Source: Gemmatimonadota bacterium (GTDB lineage: Bacteria; Latescibacterota; UBA2968; UBA8231). From it: a DNA stretch of 15,499 nt. The stretch covers positions 27,597-43,095 of the forward strand of contig PATE01000048.1 in the NCBI GenBank assembly GCA_002712305.1. Direction: 5' to 3'. The translations under genes were made by a program, and so were the position numbers. Under the pieces are notes generated by a model. It made no database searches. It was not told the DNA's origin and saw only the letters and a list, made by a program, of their open reading frames with translations. This document shows, piece after piece, positions 7,705 to 14,595 of this stretch. Each line of letters begins with the position of its first letter. Position 1 is the stretch's first letter.

Positions 7705-8459
7705 TGGTACACACCAGGTTACAGCGCGAGGCCGAGTTTCACGATCACGTTTTCACCGATGATTTCCGCGCAGAGGCTTCGCGATTCTACGCCGTGGCCA
7801 GCAAGAGCAAAGGCCTGTATCGCAAGCGGGTTCTGCACGCTTGCGAGGGACTCGATGTCCTCGAATATGGGTGTGGCCCCGGAAGTTGCGCTTTCGACCT
7901 GGCACGACGGGGTGCACACGTGACGGGGATCGATATCTCACCCGGAGCGATCGAATTGGCCAGAGCACAGGCGGCTTCGGAGGGACTTGAACAGCAGATC
8001 GAGTTCGAAGTCATGAATGCCGAAGCTCTGCCCCTTGCCGATCACAGATTCGATCGCATCTGTGGCAGTGGAATCCTCCACCATCTCGATGTTACTCGAG
8101 CTCTGGCTGAGATCCAGCGCGTTCTACGCCCCGATGGGGACGCTGTGTTTTTCGAGCCTCTTGGACACAATCCGCTGATCAACTGGTATCGACGACGGAC
8201 CCCGGCTATGCGGACCGTGGACGAACATCCACTGATGGCGTCCGATCTTCGTCTGCTGGCTGCGGGTTTCGGAAGAAATCGCTTCAGCTACCATCACCTG
8301 ATCTCGCTGGCCGCCGCGATGTGGGACGGCCGACCTGGGTTTGGTCTGCTGACCGGGCTACTCGGGGCATTGGATCGATGTGTTTTGACGCTACCGTGGA
8401 TTCGACGTCAGGCGTGGATCGTCATCGCCGAACTCGAGGAGCCTCGAGAAGGTTCTTGA
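7704..8459 (+). CDS. Class I SAM-dependent methyltransferase
   Basis: The 251-residue protein has the Rossmann methyltransferase fold. Motif I is EYGCGPGS at 54-61, the acidic end of strand 2 is GIDIS at 75-79, a NAEALPL loop lies near 105-111, and FDRICGSGILHHL at 116-128 is followed by RVLRPDGDAVFFEPLGHNP. This arrangement is the Methyltransf_11/UbiE-like class. The substrate could be a small molecule, lipid or sugar and cannot be named. The GTG start shares its G with the upstream TAG stop (TAGTG), which indicates translational coupling with the OmpA-family gene; GGGAG lies just before it. The C-terminal 90 residues, with hydrophobic stretches such as FGLLTGLLGAL, lack recognised motifs. 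No other biosynthetic genes are adjacent to suggest a pathway. Confidence 0.88.
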   Translation: MVHTRLQREAEFHDHVFTDDFRAEASRFYAVASKSKGLYRKRVLHACEGLDVLEYGCGPGSCAFDLARRGAHVTGIDISPGAIELARAQAASEGLEQQIEFEVMNAEALPLADHRFDRICGSGILHHLDVTRALAEIQRVLRPDGDAVFFEPLGHNPLINWYRRRTPAMRTVDEHPLMASDLRLLAAGFGRNRFSYHHLISLAAAMWDGRPGFGLLTGLLGALDRCVLTLPWIRRQAWIVIAELEEPREGS

Positions 8460-8483
8460 CCGTGATGTGTGGAGCGGATCAGC

Positions 8484-8526
8484 GGGGCGATCGCCCCAGG
8501 TGATGAGATCGCGGCTAACGCGATCT
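8484..8526. terminator. Paired hairpins between converging genes, possible terminator
   Basis: GGGGCGATCGCCCC (8484-8497) is a perfect 14-base palindrome. Nine bases on, AGATCGCG (8506-8513) pairs perfectly with CGCGATCT (8519-8526) around the loop GCTAA. They fill the gap between the methyltransferase stop (8459) and the converging YjfB-like stop (8525), where terminators are expected. Neither hairpin has a clear U run, so intrinsic termination is not certain. Confidence 0.45.
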
Positions 8527-8725
8527 ATGCCACGATGTCCAGGAGCTGACCCACACCCCCTCCGGACGGAGCACCCCCGGCGGGTAACGTCGACAGCAGA
8601 CCCAGGGCCTGCTGTGCCTGCGCATCGAGGGCCTTGTCGAGAAGGCGGACGTTCATCTCGCCGGCCAGTTGCTGAGACTTCAGAGCACTGGCTGTGTCAA
8701 TGATGCTGGCTGTGAGTGGGTCCAT
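8525..8725 (-). CDS. YjfB-like putative motility protein (66 aa)
   Basis: The short sequence fits the YjfB motility family (small cytoplasmic proteins of unknown mechanism, found mainly in flagellated bacteria). It starts MDPLTASIIDTASALKSQQL, continues with RLLDKALDAQAQQALGLLSTLP, has a Gly/Pro-rich linker and ends LLDIVA. The family pattern is a helix rich in Ser/Gln, then a K(A/K)xDxQAQ helix ending in LLxxLP, then a short tail; all are present. The frame stays open to a GTG at 8794, which would add 23 residues with no family resemblance, so ATG 8725 is chosen. The ribosome site there is poor. It stands alone on the minus strand, divergent from the 237-residue gene. No flagellar structural genes are next to it. 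Confidence 0.72.
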   Translation of the reverse strand: MDPLTASIIDTASALKSQQLAGEMNVRLLDKALDAQAQQALGLLSTLPAGGAPSGGGVGQLLDIVA

Positions 8726-8811
8726 TTGCGATTCGATCTCGAGCGGCTGATGGTCTTTCTTCACGTTACCATTCGACCTGAAGACTCGCAACACCCCACC
8801 CGGAGATACCT

Positions 8812-9525
8812 ATGGATGCCCTGGCTCCCCTCGACTACGGACGCAGTTTTCTCCTCGGCAAGGCACCGAGCAATGAGGTTCGATTCTGGGTCGAATCTCG
8901 TACTCGTCTCATTGACGAGCAGACGGGGGATGTAGAGGACTACCTCCAGGTTGGTTCATGCAAGAGTGAAAACACCTTCGCCGTCCATGATCTGTTCCAC
9001 GACGACAACTACGACTTCCTGCCGGTTTTCGGCCCGCAGTGGACGGTCGTCTTCAGACGAAAATCGCGCGTGACGGATACCTATCGCGACACTCGCCCGT
9101 CCATCGATTGGTGGGATGGTCAGCTCCAGCATCTGATCGAAGTCCCAGAGGCCAAGGTGCTTCAGACCCATGCTCAGGCTAGAGAGGCGACCTACAGCTA
9201 TGCACCTCTGGTCGCGCAAGTGGAGATCGCCGATCCAGCGCAGAAGTTGAGATCCATCGTCGAATTTCCGGTGAAGACCATGAATACGCGTCGTGAGGAC
9301 GACAACTACCAGGTCGACAGTGGCCCCGTCGCCCTTCACGATTTGAAGCGGCGGGACTGCAGTGCCGATGGGCTGCGCCTCGCTTTCGTCGCCTTCAACA
9401 CGGCCGATTTCGCCGACTTCGTCGTCGAGGTACCGACGCCCGTCGACGGGGGAGCACAGGTGTATCACTTCTCTGAACTGATCCACCTTTCCTCGACCAA
9501 CCGTCTTCTGGCCCTCCCGGTGTAA
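8812..9525 (+). CDS. Unrecognised 237-residue soluble protein
   Basis: I do not recognise this family. The protein has no signal peptide or membrane segment and is acidic. It looks rich in beta strands, with many short alternating hydrophobic runs such as WTVVFRRK, LRLAFVAF and FVVEVPTP. Two segments share DDNY (FHDDNYDFLPVF near 63-74 and REDDNYQVDSGP further on), hinting at an ancient repeat. It has several Trp and Tyr residues (SIDWWDGQ) but no Cys/His metal cluster and no obvious catalytic motif. The start ATG is well supported by CGGAG six bases upstream. Its stop is six bases before the BlaI-type repressor, so the two are probably cotranscribed. The full length, typical codon use and clean ribosome site make it a real gene. 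The link to the repressor is its only functional clue. Confidence 0.8.
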   Translation: MDALAPLDYGRSFLLGKAPSNEVRFWVESRTRLIDEQTGDVEDYLQVGSCKSENTFAVHDLFHDDNYDFLPVFGPQWTVVFRRKSRVTDTYRDTRPSIDWWDGQLQHLIEVPEAKVLQTHAQAREATYSYAPLVAQVEIADPAQKLRSIVEFPVKTMNTRREDDNYQVDSGPVALHDLKRRDCSADGLRLAFVAFNTADFADFVVEVPTPVDGGAQVYHFSELIHLSSTNRLLALPV

Positions 9526-9531
9526 GGGGCC

Positions 9532-9912
9532 ATGGCTCGAAAGACGACACCGGGACTCACCGGACGCGAGGCTCAGATCCTTGGGGCGCTGTGGCAGCAG
9601 GGGGCGCTGACCGTAGGGGAGATCCGGCTGGCTCTGCCCGATCCGCCGACGTCGAATACGGTGCGAAAGCTGCTGAGCATCATGTGCCGACGACGGCTGG
9701 TCGAGCATGATGGGAGCAAGTACGGGAAACGTTTTCAGGCTCGTGTAGAACAGGGCCAGACGCGTATTGAGGCGTTGGGGCAACTCGTGCAAACCCACTA
9801 TGCGGGCAAGGGGGGCGATGTGATCACCGACCTGCTGGCTGGTGGCCTGCTGACTCGCCGCCAACTGCGAGCCGTCGTCAAGCGCCTCCAACCGGCAAGC
9901 GAGGCAGGTTGA
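9532..9912 (+). CDS. BlaI/MecI/CopY-family winged-helix transcriptional repressor
   Basis: The 126-residue protein fits the penicillinase-repressor family: dimeric winged-helix proteins that repress target promoters and are usually inactivated by proteolysis. The DNA-binding domain covers about residues 8-72, with LTGREAQILGALWQQGALTVGEIRLAL and SNTVRKLLSIMCRRRLVEHD, the family's usual LTxxExxIMxxLW and TVxTxLxRLxxKGxL pattern. A KRFQARV wing follows, then a dimerisation tail (ITDLLAGGLLTRRQLRAVVKRL). No BlaR1/MecR1 sensor protease or beta-lactamase gene is adjacent, which makes it an orphan copy. Its neighbours are an unknown protein six bases upstream and a small membrane protein 87 bases downstream. 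The ATG has only AAGGGG two bases ahead, so it may rely on coupling to the upstream gene. Residues of the family's cleavage site cannot be confirmed. Confidence 0.87.
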   Translation: MARKTTPGLTGREAQILGALWQQGALTVGEIRLALPDPPTSNTVRKLLSIMCRRRLVEHDGSKYGKRFQARVEQGQTRIEALGQLVQTHYAGKGGDVITDLLAGGLLTRRQLRAVVKRLQPASEAG

Positions 9913-9984
9913 CGATGTTACGCTCGCGTGCCGACTTCGGCAGGCGTCGGGTGGAAGGGAGAGGGGGATTGTTCGACAATCGCT

Positions 9985-9990
9985 AGGAGG
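9985..9990 (+). promoter_or_regulatory. Strong ribosome binding site fixing the small membrane protein start
   Basis: A perfect AGGAGG lies nine bases before ATG 10000. The frame is open further upstream (to 9928), but nothing comparable precedes the earlier starts, so this site decides the start. Confidence 0.8.
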
Positions 9991-9999
9991 ACAGGGTCT

Positions 10000-10215
10000 A
10001 TGAATTTGCGGAGACCTAATATCCTACACCAAGAACTGTCGAATATTGGTGTTGTCTACCTCGTAGTTCTGGTGGTCCTCGTGGGGGCTCTGATCTATGG
10101 TGTGATCCCAAGCGGCGATACCGCTAGCCTCGAGGCGGCCCCGGCGTTCAGCGCGGCGGTGTCGAGCAGACCCAGGACGGCGATGAAAAGGATGGTGCAG
10201 AAGGGGGGCGCATAG
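10000..10215 (+). CDS. Small single-pass membrane protein (71 aa)
   Basis: No family is recognised. The protein has a basic N terminus (MNLRRPNILHQEL), one strongly hydrophobic helix at about 18-38 (IGVVYLVVLVVLVGALIYGV), and a short tail that ends basic (RPRTAMKRMVQKGGA). A single-pass inner-membrane protein is the most likely form. The helix is long for a signal peptide and no clear cleavage site follows, although the small residues of EAAPAFSAA could serve. The perfect ribosome site makes it a strong small-gene candidate. It follows the BlaI-type repressor by 87 bases, a gap that holds a small hairpin at 9929-9942 (TGCCGA-CT-TCGGCA). That hairpin could attenuate or separate transcription. 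In other genomes small membrane proteins near BlaI regulators are sometimes stress related; nothing here proves it. Confidence 0.65.
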   Translation: MNLRRPNILHQELSNIGVVYLVVLVVLVGALIYGVIPSGDTASLEAAPAFSAAVSSRPRTAMKRMVQKGGA

Positions 10216-10274
10216 GCCCATAAGTAAAGGTGGCAGAGTGGGTTGGCGCCACTGGGACGGCTCAGCAGCGGCGA

Positions 10275-10308
10275 CGCCTACACAATGGCCGCATAGGCGC
10301 TGTTGTGT
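10275..10308. terminator. Weak hairpins in the converging gap before the sulfatase stop
   Basis: CGCCTA (10275-10280) can pair with TAGGCG (10294-10299), and ACACAA (10280-10285) with TTGTGT (10303-10308); the two stems compete. They sit between the converging small membrane protein and sulfatase genes. Loops are long and there is no U run, so a terminator role is only tentative. Confidence 0.22.
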
Positions 10309-10321
10309 CGATGTTTGTCAG

Positions 10322-11743
10322 TTAACCCAGGTGGAGTTCGTCTGCCTCACCGAATCGCCAAACAGGAACCGGTCCGGGGATCAAGCGCTCGCCGTCGGAC
10401 AACGCGTCATCTCTGGGGGCCAATTCGCTGATCATGCGACTACGCCACAGTCCGAGTTGATCTGGCGCGTGGGGTGCCAGGTCTTGGCACTCGTGTGGAT
10501 CGACGTCGAGATGGAACAGTTGCTCGCCCCCATCAATCGGATTCCACACATACTTCCAGTGGCCATCGGTGAGAAACTGGTTCGCATTCTCAGGGTGGTA
10601 ACACGGCGAGTGTTCACCGTGATAGTAGGAACGCCAGCCACCGAGCTCGCCCCGCATCAGTGGAAGAACGCTGCAACCTTCCACCGAGTTCGGGATCGGC
10701 ACCGCCGCCGCATCGAGGAAGGTGGGCATGATGTCCTCCCAGCCGACCGTGATCGGTGCATCGATCTCGACATTTCGTGCGACCTTAGTCATCGACGCGG
10801 GTGGGCGCACGATGAAGGGGACTCGCGCAGATGCCTCGTAGGCGTAGGTCTTACGCCACAGGTGATGATCGCCCAGCATTTCACCATGATCCGATGTGAA
10901 CAGGGTCAGCGTGTTTCCAAGGAGACCCGAGCGGTTCAGGTGTTCGACCAATCGTCCAATCTGTGCATCGAGGAAGGCGAGATAGGCGAAGTAGGCACCC
11001 CGAGCTCGTTGCATCACGTGGTCGGGGACGCGACCTCGCCACTGATTCACGTCCATGGGGATCTCTGCCTCGTCAGCGTGCACGTTGGCCCAATCGCCGA
11101 TGGCCGGTTCGGGCATCTGGCGACCGATGAACTGATCGTAGAAGACCTGCGGTGGGCACCAGGGCGGATGTGGTCCATTGAAGGACAGGCAGAGGAAGAA
11201 GGGCCGAGTGGGGTCGCGATGGCTCAGAAAGTCGAGGGCCCGTGTTGTGAACCACGTCTCCTCGATCTGATGCTCGGGCAGGTGATTGGGCCGTGCCAGC
11301 CAGGAGTTGGCCGGTACACCGTGGGCGAATTTCTCGACCTCCGCCATGCCTGCCTGGCGGTCAAGCCATTCGCTGTAGTCCTGGCTTGTGGTCAGTTGTT
11401 CGAAGCCCAGGTGCAGGCGCGGTGGGTGGAAGTGAGTCTTGCCCACATTGACGGTCTGATATCCACTGTCACGGAGTGTGCCGGCCAGGGTGTGTTCATA
11501 GTCCCATGGTTTGCCGTCCTGATAACCGACCATGCCCTGGCTGTAGGGTGTCATGCCCGTCATCAGCGAGCGACGGGCGGCAATACACGACGGGCACGGG
11601 GTATAGGCCCGAGTGAACGTTGTTCCACCCGCTGACAAAGAGTCTAGGTGGGGAGTGTCGGCAACGGGGTGGCCAAGTCGGCCCAGGCTATCACCACGCC
11701 AGTGGTCGGTGAGGATGAGAAGTAGGTTCGGGCGATCGGTCAC
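10322..11743 (-). CDS. Type I sulfatase (formylglycine-dependent)
   Basis: The enzyme hydrolyses sulfate esters of an unknown organic substrate. Numbered from GTG 11743 it has 473 residues. It opens with NLLLILTDHWRGD (metal ligand Asp13). The signature PSCIAARRSLMTG follows, with Cys53 as the residue oxidised to formylglycine and Arg57 in the CxAxR core. VGKTHFHP supplies the usual Lys and His, FTSDHGEMLGDH the second metal Asp-His pair, and LFHLDVDPHECQDLA the typical C-terminal end. It has no signal peptide, so it is probably cytoplasmic. The longer open frame to 11845 would overlap recQ and adds a low-complexity Arg/Gly/Pro stretch, whereas GTG 11743 has GGAGGA three bases ahead, so that start is chosen. 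It lies 73 bases after recQ, probably in the same transcript. No formylglycine-generating enzyme is in the window. Confidence 0.92.
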   Translation of the reverse strand: MTDRPNLLLILTDHWRGDSLGRLGHPVADTPHLDSLSAGGTTFTRAYTPCPSCIAARRSLMTGMTPYSQGMVGYQDGKPWDYEHTLAGTLRDSGYQTVNVGKTHFHPPRLHLGFEQLTTSQDYSEWLDRQAGMAEVEKFAHGVPANSWLARPNHLPEHQIEETWFTTRALDFLSHRDPTRPFFLCLSFNGPHPPWCPPQVFYDQFIGRQMPEPAIGDWANVHADEAEIPMDVNQWRGRVPDHVMQRARGAYFAYLAFLDAQIGRLVEHLNRSGLLGNTLTLFTSDHGEMLGDHHLWRKTYAYEASARVPFIVRPPASMTKVARNVEIDAPITVGWEDIMPTFLDAAAVPIPNSVEGCSVLPLMRGELGGWRSYYHGEHSPCYHPENANQFLTDGHWKYVWNPIDGGEQLFHLDVDPHECQDLAPHAPDQLGLWRSRMISELAPRDDALSDGERLIPGPVPVWRFGEADELHLG

Positions 11744-11816
11744 GGGTCCTCCACGGTCATCAGGTGGACCGAACCTACGTGGAGGGGTAGCTGGCCGCCA
11801 CCATCCCGCACCTGCC

Positions 11817-13724
11817 TCAGCCTCCCGAATGCGTGCCCTCGCCAATGATGCTCAGCATGGCGGTCCCATACTTTTCCATCTTCGCCGGACCGATCCCGTG
11901 ACACAGAAGCAGTTCATCTTCGGTGGTGGGTCGAAGAGTGGCCACATCCCGTAGCGTGCGATCACTCGCCACGACGTACGGGGGTTTCCCCTCACCCGAT
12001 GCGGTGGTCAGACGCCACGCGCGCAACGCCTCGAACAGATCGCGCCCGGCGGCATCGAGATCGGCCACAACCGAGGCTGCTTTGCGGGAGCGACGCCCCC
12101 CTGAGGAGCCCCGCTGGGGCGACGGACGTTGACGGGCAGGCAGCACCAGGCGAACGGGACGTCTCGCGTGAATGACGTCATATCCCTCGGGAGTCACCCT
12201 GACCACACGATGTTCGCCGAATTCAAGCCAACCGGCAGTCACACATCTCGACAGGAGGCGTACGAGCCAGTCCTCATCCCGATCGGACATGATTCCAAAG
12301 GTGGGTGTGTCGGCCAGCCCCGCACGTTGCAGTCGAAGATCCTCGCCGCCTCTGAGAAGACGCGCCGCCGCTCCCAGGCCAAACCGCCCATGGATGCGCG
12401 CTGCACCACAAAGTGCCTTGCGCACGATCTCGGCGATCTGCACGGCATCGGCTTCGTCGTCGTCTTCCAGGCGAAGACAGTTGTCACAGCGACCACACCC
12501 GGAAAGGGTCTCTTCTTCGTCCCCGAAATAGCGGAGAATGGCGTCATGCCGGCAGGCGCCTCCCTCCGCATATCGCATGAGTTCGAGGAACAGATTCCAG
12601 CGATGCTCGATGGTCTCGGGGTCCGGTGATCGTCCTTCCACATCTCGTTCGATCAGCCGACGACGCAATGGCATGTCCGCTGGAGAGACCAGCAACAGGC
12701 ACGTAGCTGGCTCGCCATCACGGCCAGCACGACCCGCTTCCTGATAGTAGGCCTCCACCGAGCCCGGGGGGCCCAGGTGGCCGATGCAGCGCACATCCGC
12801 CCGATCGATGCCCATGCCGAAGGCATTGGTGGCTACCACGACCTCCTGCTGCCCGGCGGCAAATGTCGTCTGCACTGACTGACGTCGATCCGGGTCCATG
12901 CCGGCGTGATAGGGGGCCGCATTCCAACCCGCCTCCGACAGGCGCTGCGCCTCCTCTTCTGTCGCTTTGCGAGTGGGCGAATAGATGATCGCCGTGCCCC
13001 GAGCCGAACCGGGCGCGCCAAGGCTCTCGGCCAGCAACTGGTCGATGCCGGCGATACGTTGCGGTTTGGTCTGTGTCTCCAGGACGCGAAACGCCAGGTT
13101 CGGACGAGCAAAACCACGCAGCTGCTGGGGTGTGGTCGAGGGCAGGCCGAGTCGCTCGAGAATCTCGTCCCGGACCACCGGCGTCGCCGTCGCCGTGCAG
13201 GCGAGAACGCGGGCGTTGGGCAACTGTTGCAGAATCTGTCCGATCTGCATGTACTCGGGACGAAAGTCGTGACCCCACTCGCTGATACAATGGGCCTCGT
13301 CGATGGCCACCAGCGGACAGTCGAGGCGCGAAAGGAGCTCGCGAAAGCCATCGAAGACGAGCCGTTCGGGCGCCACAAAGACGAGTTTGTGTTCGCCCCG
13401 GGCGATCTGTCCGAGTCGTGAACGGATCTGGTCTGCGTCCAGCGTACCCGCCAGATAGGTGGCGGACACCCCCCGGTCGGTCAGCGCCGACACCTGGTCG
13501 TGCATGAGTGCGATCAGAGGAGACACGACCAGGGTTGTGCCCTGCAGCATGGCTGCGGGTAGCTGATACGTCAGGCTCTTGCCGCCGCCAGTGGGAGCCA
13601 CCAGCAACAGTCGGCCCGTGTCCAGGAGTGTTTCGACCGCTTCTCGTTGACCGGGTCGGAAGCCATCGTAGCCGAGTTTACGAAGACCGAGGTCGAGGTC
13701 GAGGGCCGGCGGCGAAGGGTCCAC
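11817..13724 (-). CDS. recQ: ATP-dependent DNA helicase RecQ
   Basis: This 635-residue SF2 helicase unwinds DNA 3' to 5' in recombination and replication-fork repair. All parts are present: motif 0 FRPGQREA at 22-29, Walker A APTGGGKS at 43-50, DEAH at 142-145 followed by the RecQ-specific CISEWGHDFRPEY loop, and motif VI QEAGRAGRDGEP. The zinc-binding C...CGRCDNC cluster spans about 390-415 and a winged helix follows. An HRDC domain lies at about 555-625 (FEALRAWR, then DELLLCHGIGPAKMEKYG). The length is near that of E. coli RecQ. The GTG start directly abuts the stop of carbonic anhydrase with no spacer, and GAGAGG sits eight bases upstream inside that gene. No earlier start is possible without entering the other frame. 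Translation may therefore depend partly on carbonic anhydrase being read through. Confidence 0.96.
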   Translation of the reverse strand: MDPSPPALDLDLGLRKLGYDGFRPGQREAVETLLDTGRLLLVAPTGGGKSLTYQLPAAMLQGTTLVVSPLIALMHDQVSALTDRGVSATYLAGTLDADQIRSRLGQIARGEHKLVFVAPERLVFDGFRELLSRLDCPLVAIDEAHCISEWGHDFRPEYMQIGQILQQLPNARVLACTATATPVVRDEILERLGLPSTTPQQLRGFARPNLAFRVLETQTKPQRIAGIDQLLAESLGAPGSARGTAIIYSPTRKATEEEAQRLSEAGWNAAPYHAGMDPDRRQSVQTTFAAGQQEVVVATNAFGMGIDRADVRCIGHLGPPGSVEAYYQEAGRAGRDGEPATCLLLVSPADMPLRRRLIERDVEGRSPDPETIEHRWNLFLELMRYAEGGACRHDAILRYFGDEEETLSGCGRCDNCLRLEDDDEADAVQIAEIVRKALCGAARIHGRFGLGAAARLLRGGEDLRLQRAGLADTPTFGIMSDRDEDWLVRLLSRCVTAGWLEFGEHRVVRVTPEGYDVIHARRPVRLVLPARQRPSPQRGSSGGRRSRKAASVVADLDAAGRDLFEALRAWRLTTASGEGKPPYVVASDRTLRDVATLRPTTEDELLLCHGIGPAKMEKYGTAMLSIIGEGTHSGG

Positions 13725-14326
13725 CTACAATACCTCTCGCTCTACGTCCACGCCCAGGTCATTCAGCAGTCCTGTATGCAGATCGTAGATCCAACCGTGG
13801 AGATACACGGGTTGTTGCCGGTCCCAGGTACGGTTGATGATCTCCGTCTCCGCCAGCGTATGGACCTGCGCGGGGGCATTCAACTCGCACGGGCGACGCA
13901 GTCGCTGCTCGGGCTCGAGCTGTTTCAGTTCAGCTACGTGTCGTCGTCCGATGGCGGCGACTTGATCGATCCACATGCCGAGGGGCCCCGCTTGCTGGGG
14001 TTCAAGGCTGGCCCGAACTCCACCGCAGCCATAGTGCCCACATACGATGAAATTCGCCACCTTCAACACATCCACGGCGAACTGCAGCACTGCCATGACA
14101 TTTCCATCACTGGGTGACACGACATTGGCCACATTGCGGTGGACGAAGATTTCATCTGGTTCAAGGCCCACCACGAGATTGGGGGGCACACGGCTGTCGG
14201 CACACCCCATCCACAGGTAGTTGGGGGGCTGTTCTGCTGCCTGCGATCGAAATACGTGGGATCCGTGTCGTGCAGGTGGCGGGCCCACCTCTGATTGTGC
14301 TCGAGCAGTTCGGGGGCGAATCTCAC
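13725..14326 (-). pseudogene. can: Beta-class carbonic anhydrase with a one-base frameshift near its start
   Basis: The enzyme interconverts CO2 and bicarbonate using zinc. The main frame has the zinc Cys and catalytic Asp-Arg pair in MGCADSRVP and the zinc His and Cys in VCGHYGCGG, plus FVHRNVANVV, FAVDVLKV, CELN and LHGWIYDLHTGLL. That frame only reaches a GTG at 14288 and lacks the conserved N-terminal helix. The helix is encoded in another frame just upstream: LLEHNQRWARHLHDTDPTYF, from a GTG at 14326 with AAGGA eight bases ahead. The frames meet between 14222 and 14248. Adding one base there gives a 200-residue protein with normal spacing to the active site. Candidate spots are the short GCAGGCAGCAG repeat and a run of six C. 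This may be a true mutation, a sequencing error or recoding. The stop abuts the recQ start. Confidence 0.85.
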
Positions 14327-14434
14327 GCCGAGAGTCCTTCTTCGTGGACGAGTTCCACGGCCGAGGGCGTTAGGGATAGACTGGTATCGGTCAGGGCGAG
14401 AAGGTGCCCAGGGCCCTGTACCCACGCAAGCGGC

Positions 14435-14527
14435 TCACGATGACATGTCCTGGTCTTCAGAAACGGTCGAGGTGATCAACTCGGCAATCCGCTGAACAAT
14501 TCGATCGGGTCGAAAATCGATGCTCGG
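14435..14527 (-). pseudogene. Possible C-terminal remnant of a truncated gene
   Basis: A 30-codon stretch without a start reads SIDFRPDRIVQRIAELITS and continues to a stop at 14435-14437. It has the composition and helical pattern of a real protein C terminus and the G+C content of the main window. Its upstream end stops just where the transposase-like scrap begins. I do not recognise the family. Chance translation remains possible over so short a length. Confidence 0.25.
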
Positions 14528-14535
14528 TCAGGGCA

Positions 14536-14595
14536 GGCCGGCGCCTGCACGCCGTGGTAGCGTACCAGGTTAAGGCGCGGCGGCAGCACCAGGGC
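14536..14595 (-). mobile_element. Remnant of an IS91-type (Y2/ISCR-like) transposase
   Basis: The minus strand encodes ALVLPPRLNLVRYHGVQAPA. This matches, from memory, the conserved ALVPPPRxxLVRYHGVxAP segment of IS91/IS801-type rolling-circle transposases. About 20 residues align; the in-frame sequence upstream reaches a stop within 13 codons and the sequence downstream no longer resembles the family. It is therefore a dead fragment without visible ends. It lies beside the composition break, which fits an old insertion or recombination site. The short length limits certainty. Confidence 0.5.

Noticed and set aside
8956-9891. 311-codon minus-strand frame opposite the unknown protein and BlaI genes
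   Set aside because: It spans two real plus-strand genes, is rich in His, Gln and Arg as antisense frames are, and has no recognisable domain.
10238-11635. Long open frame of 465 codons on the plus strand, antisense to the sulfatase
   Set aside because: It is the shadow of a well-supported sulfatase gene in G+C-rich DNA. It has no ribosome site and no family motifs.
11744-11845. N-terminal extension of the sulfatase frame up to 11845
   Set aside because: It would overlap recQ by 29 bases and adds a low-complexity Arg/Gly/Pro stretch. The GTG at 11743 has its own GGAGGA and begins at the conserved fold.
13725-14288. The carbonic anhydrase frame starting at GTG 14288 as a normal complete gene
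   Set aside because: There is no ribosome site and the conserved N-terminal helix is missing. That helix is found in the neighbouring frame with a good ribosome site at 14326.
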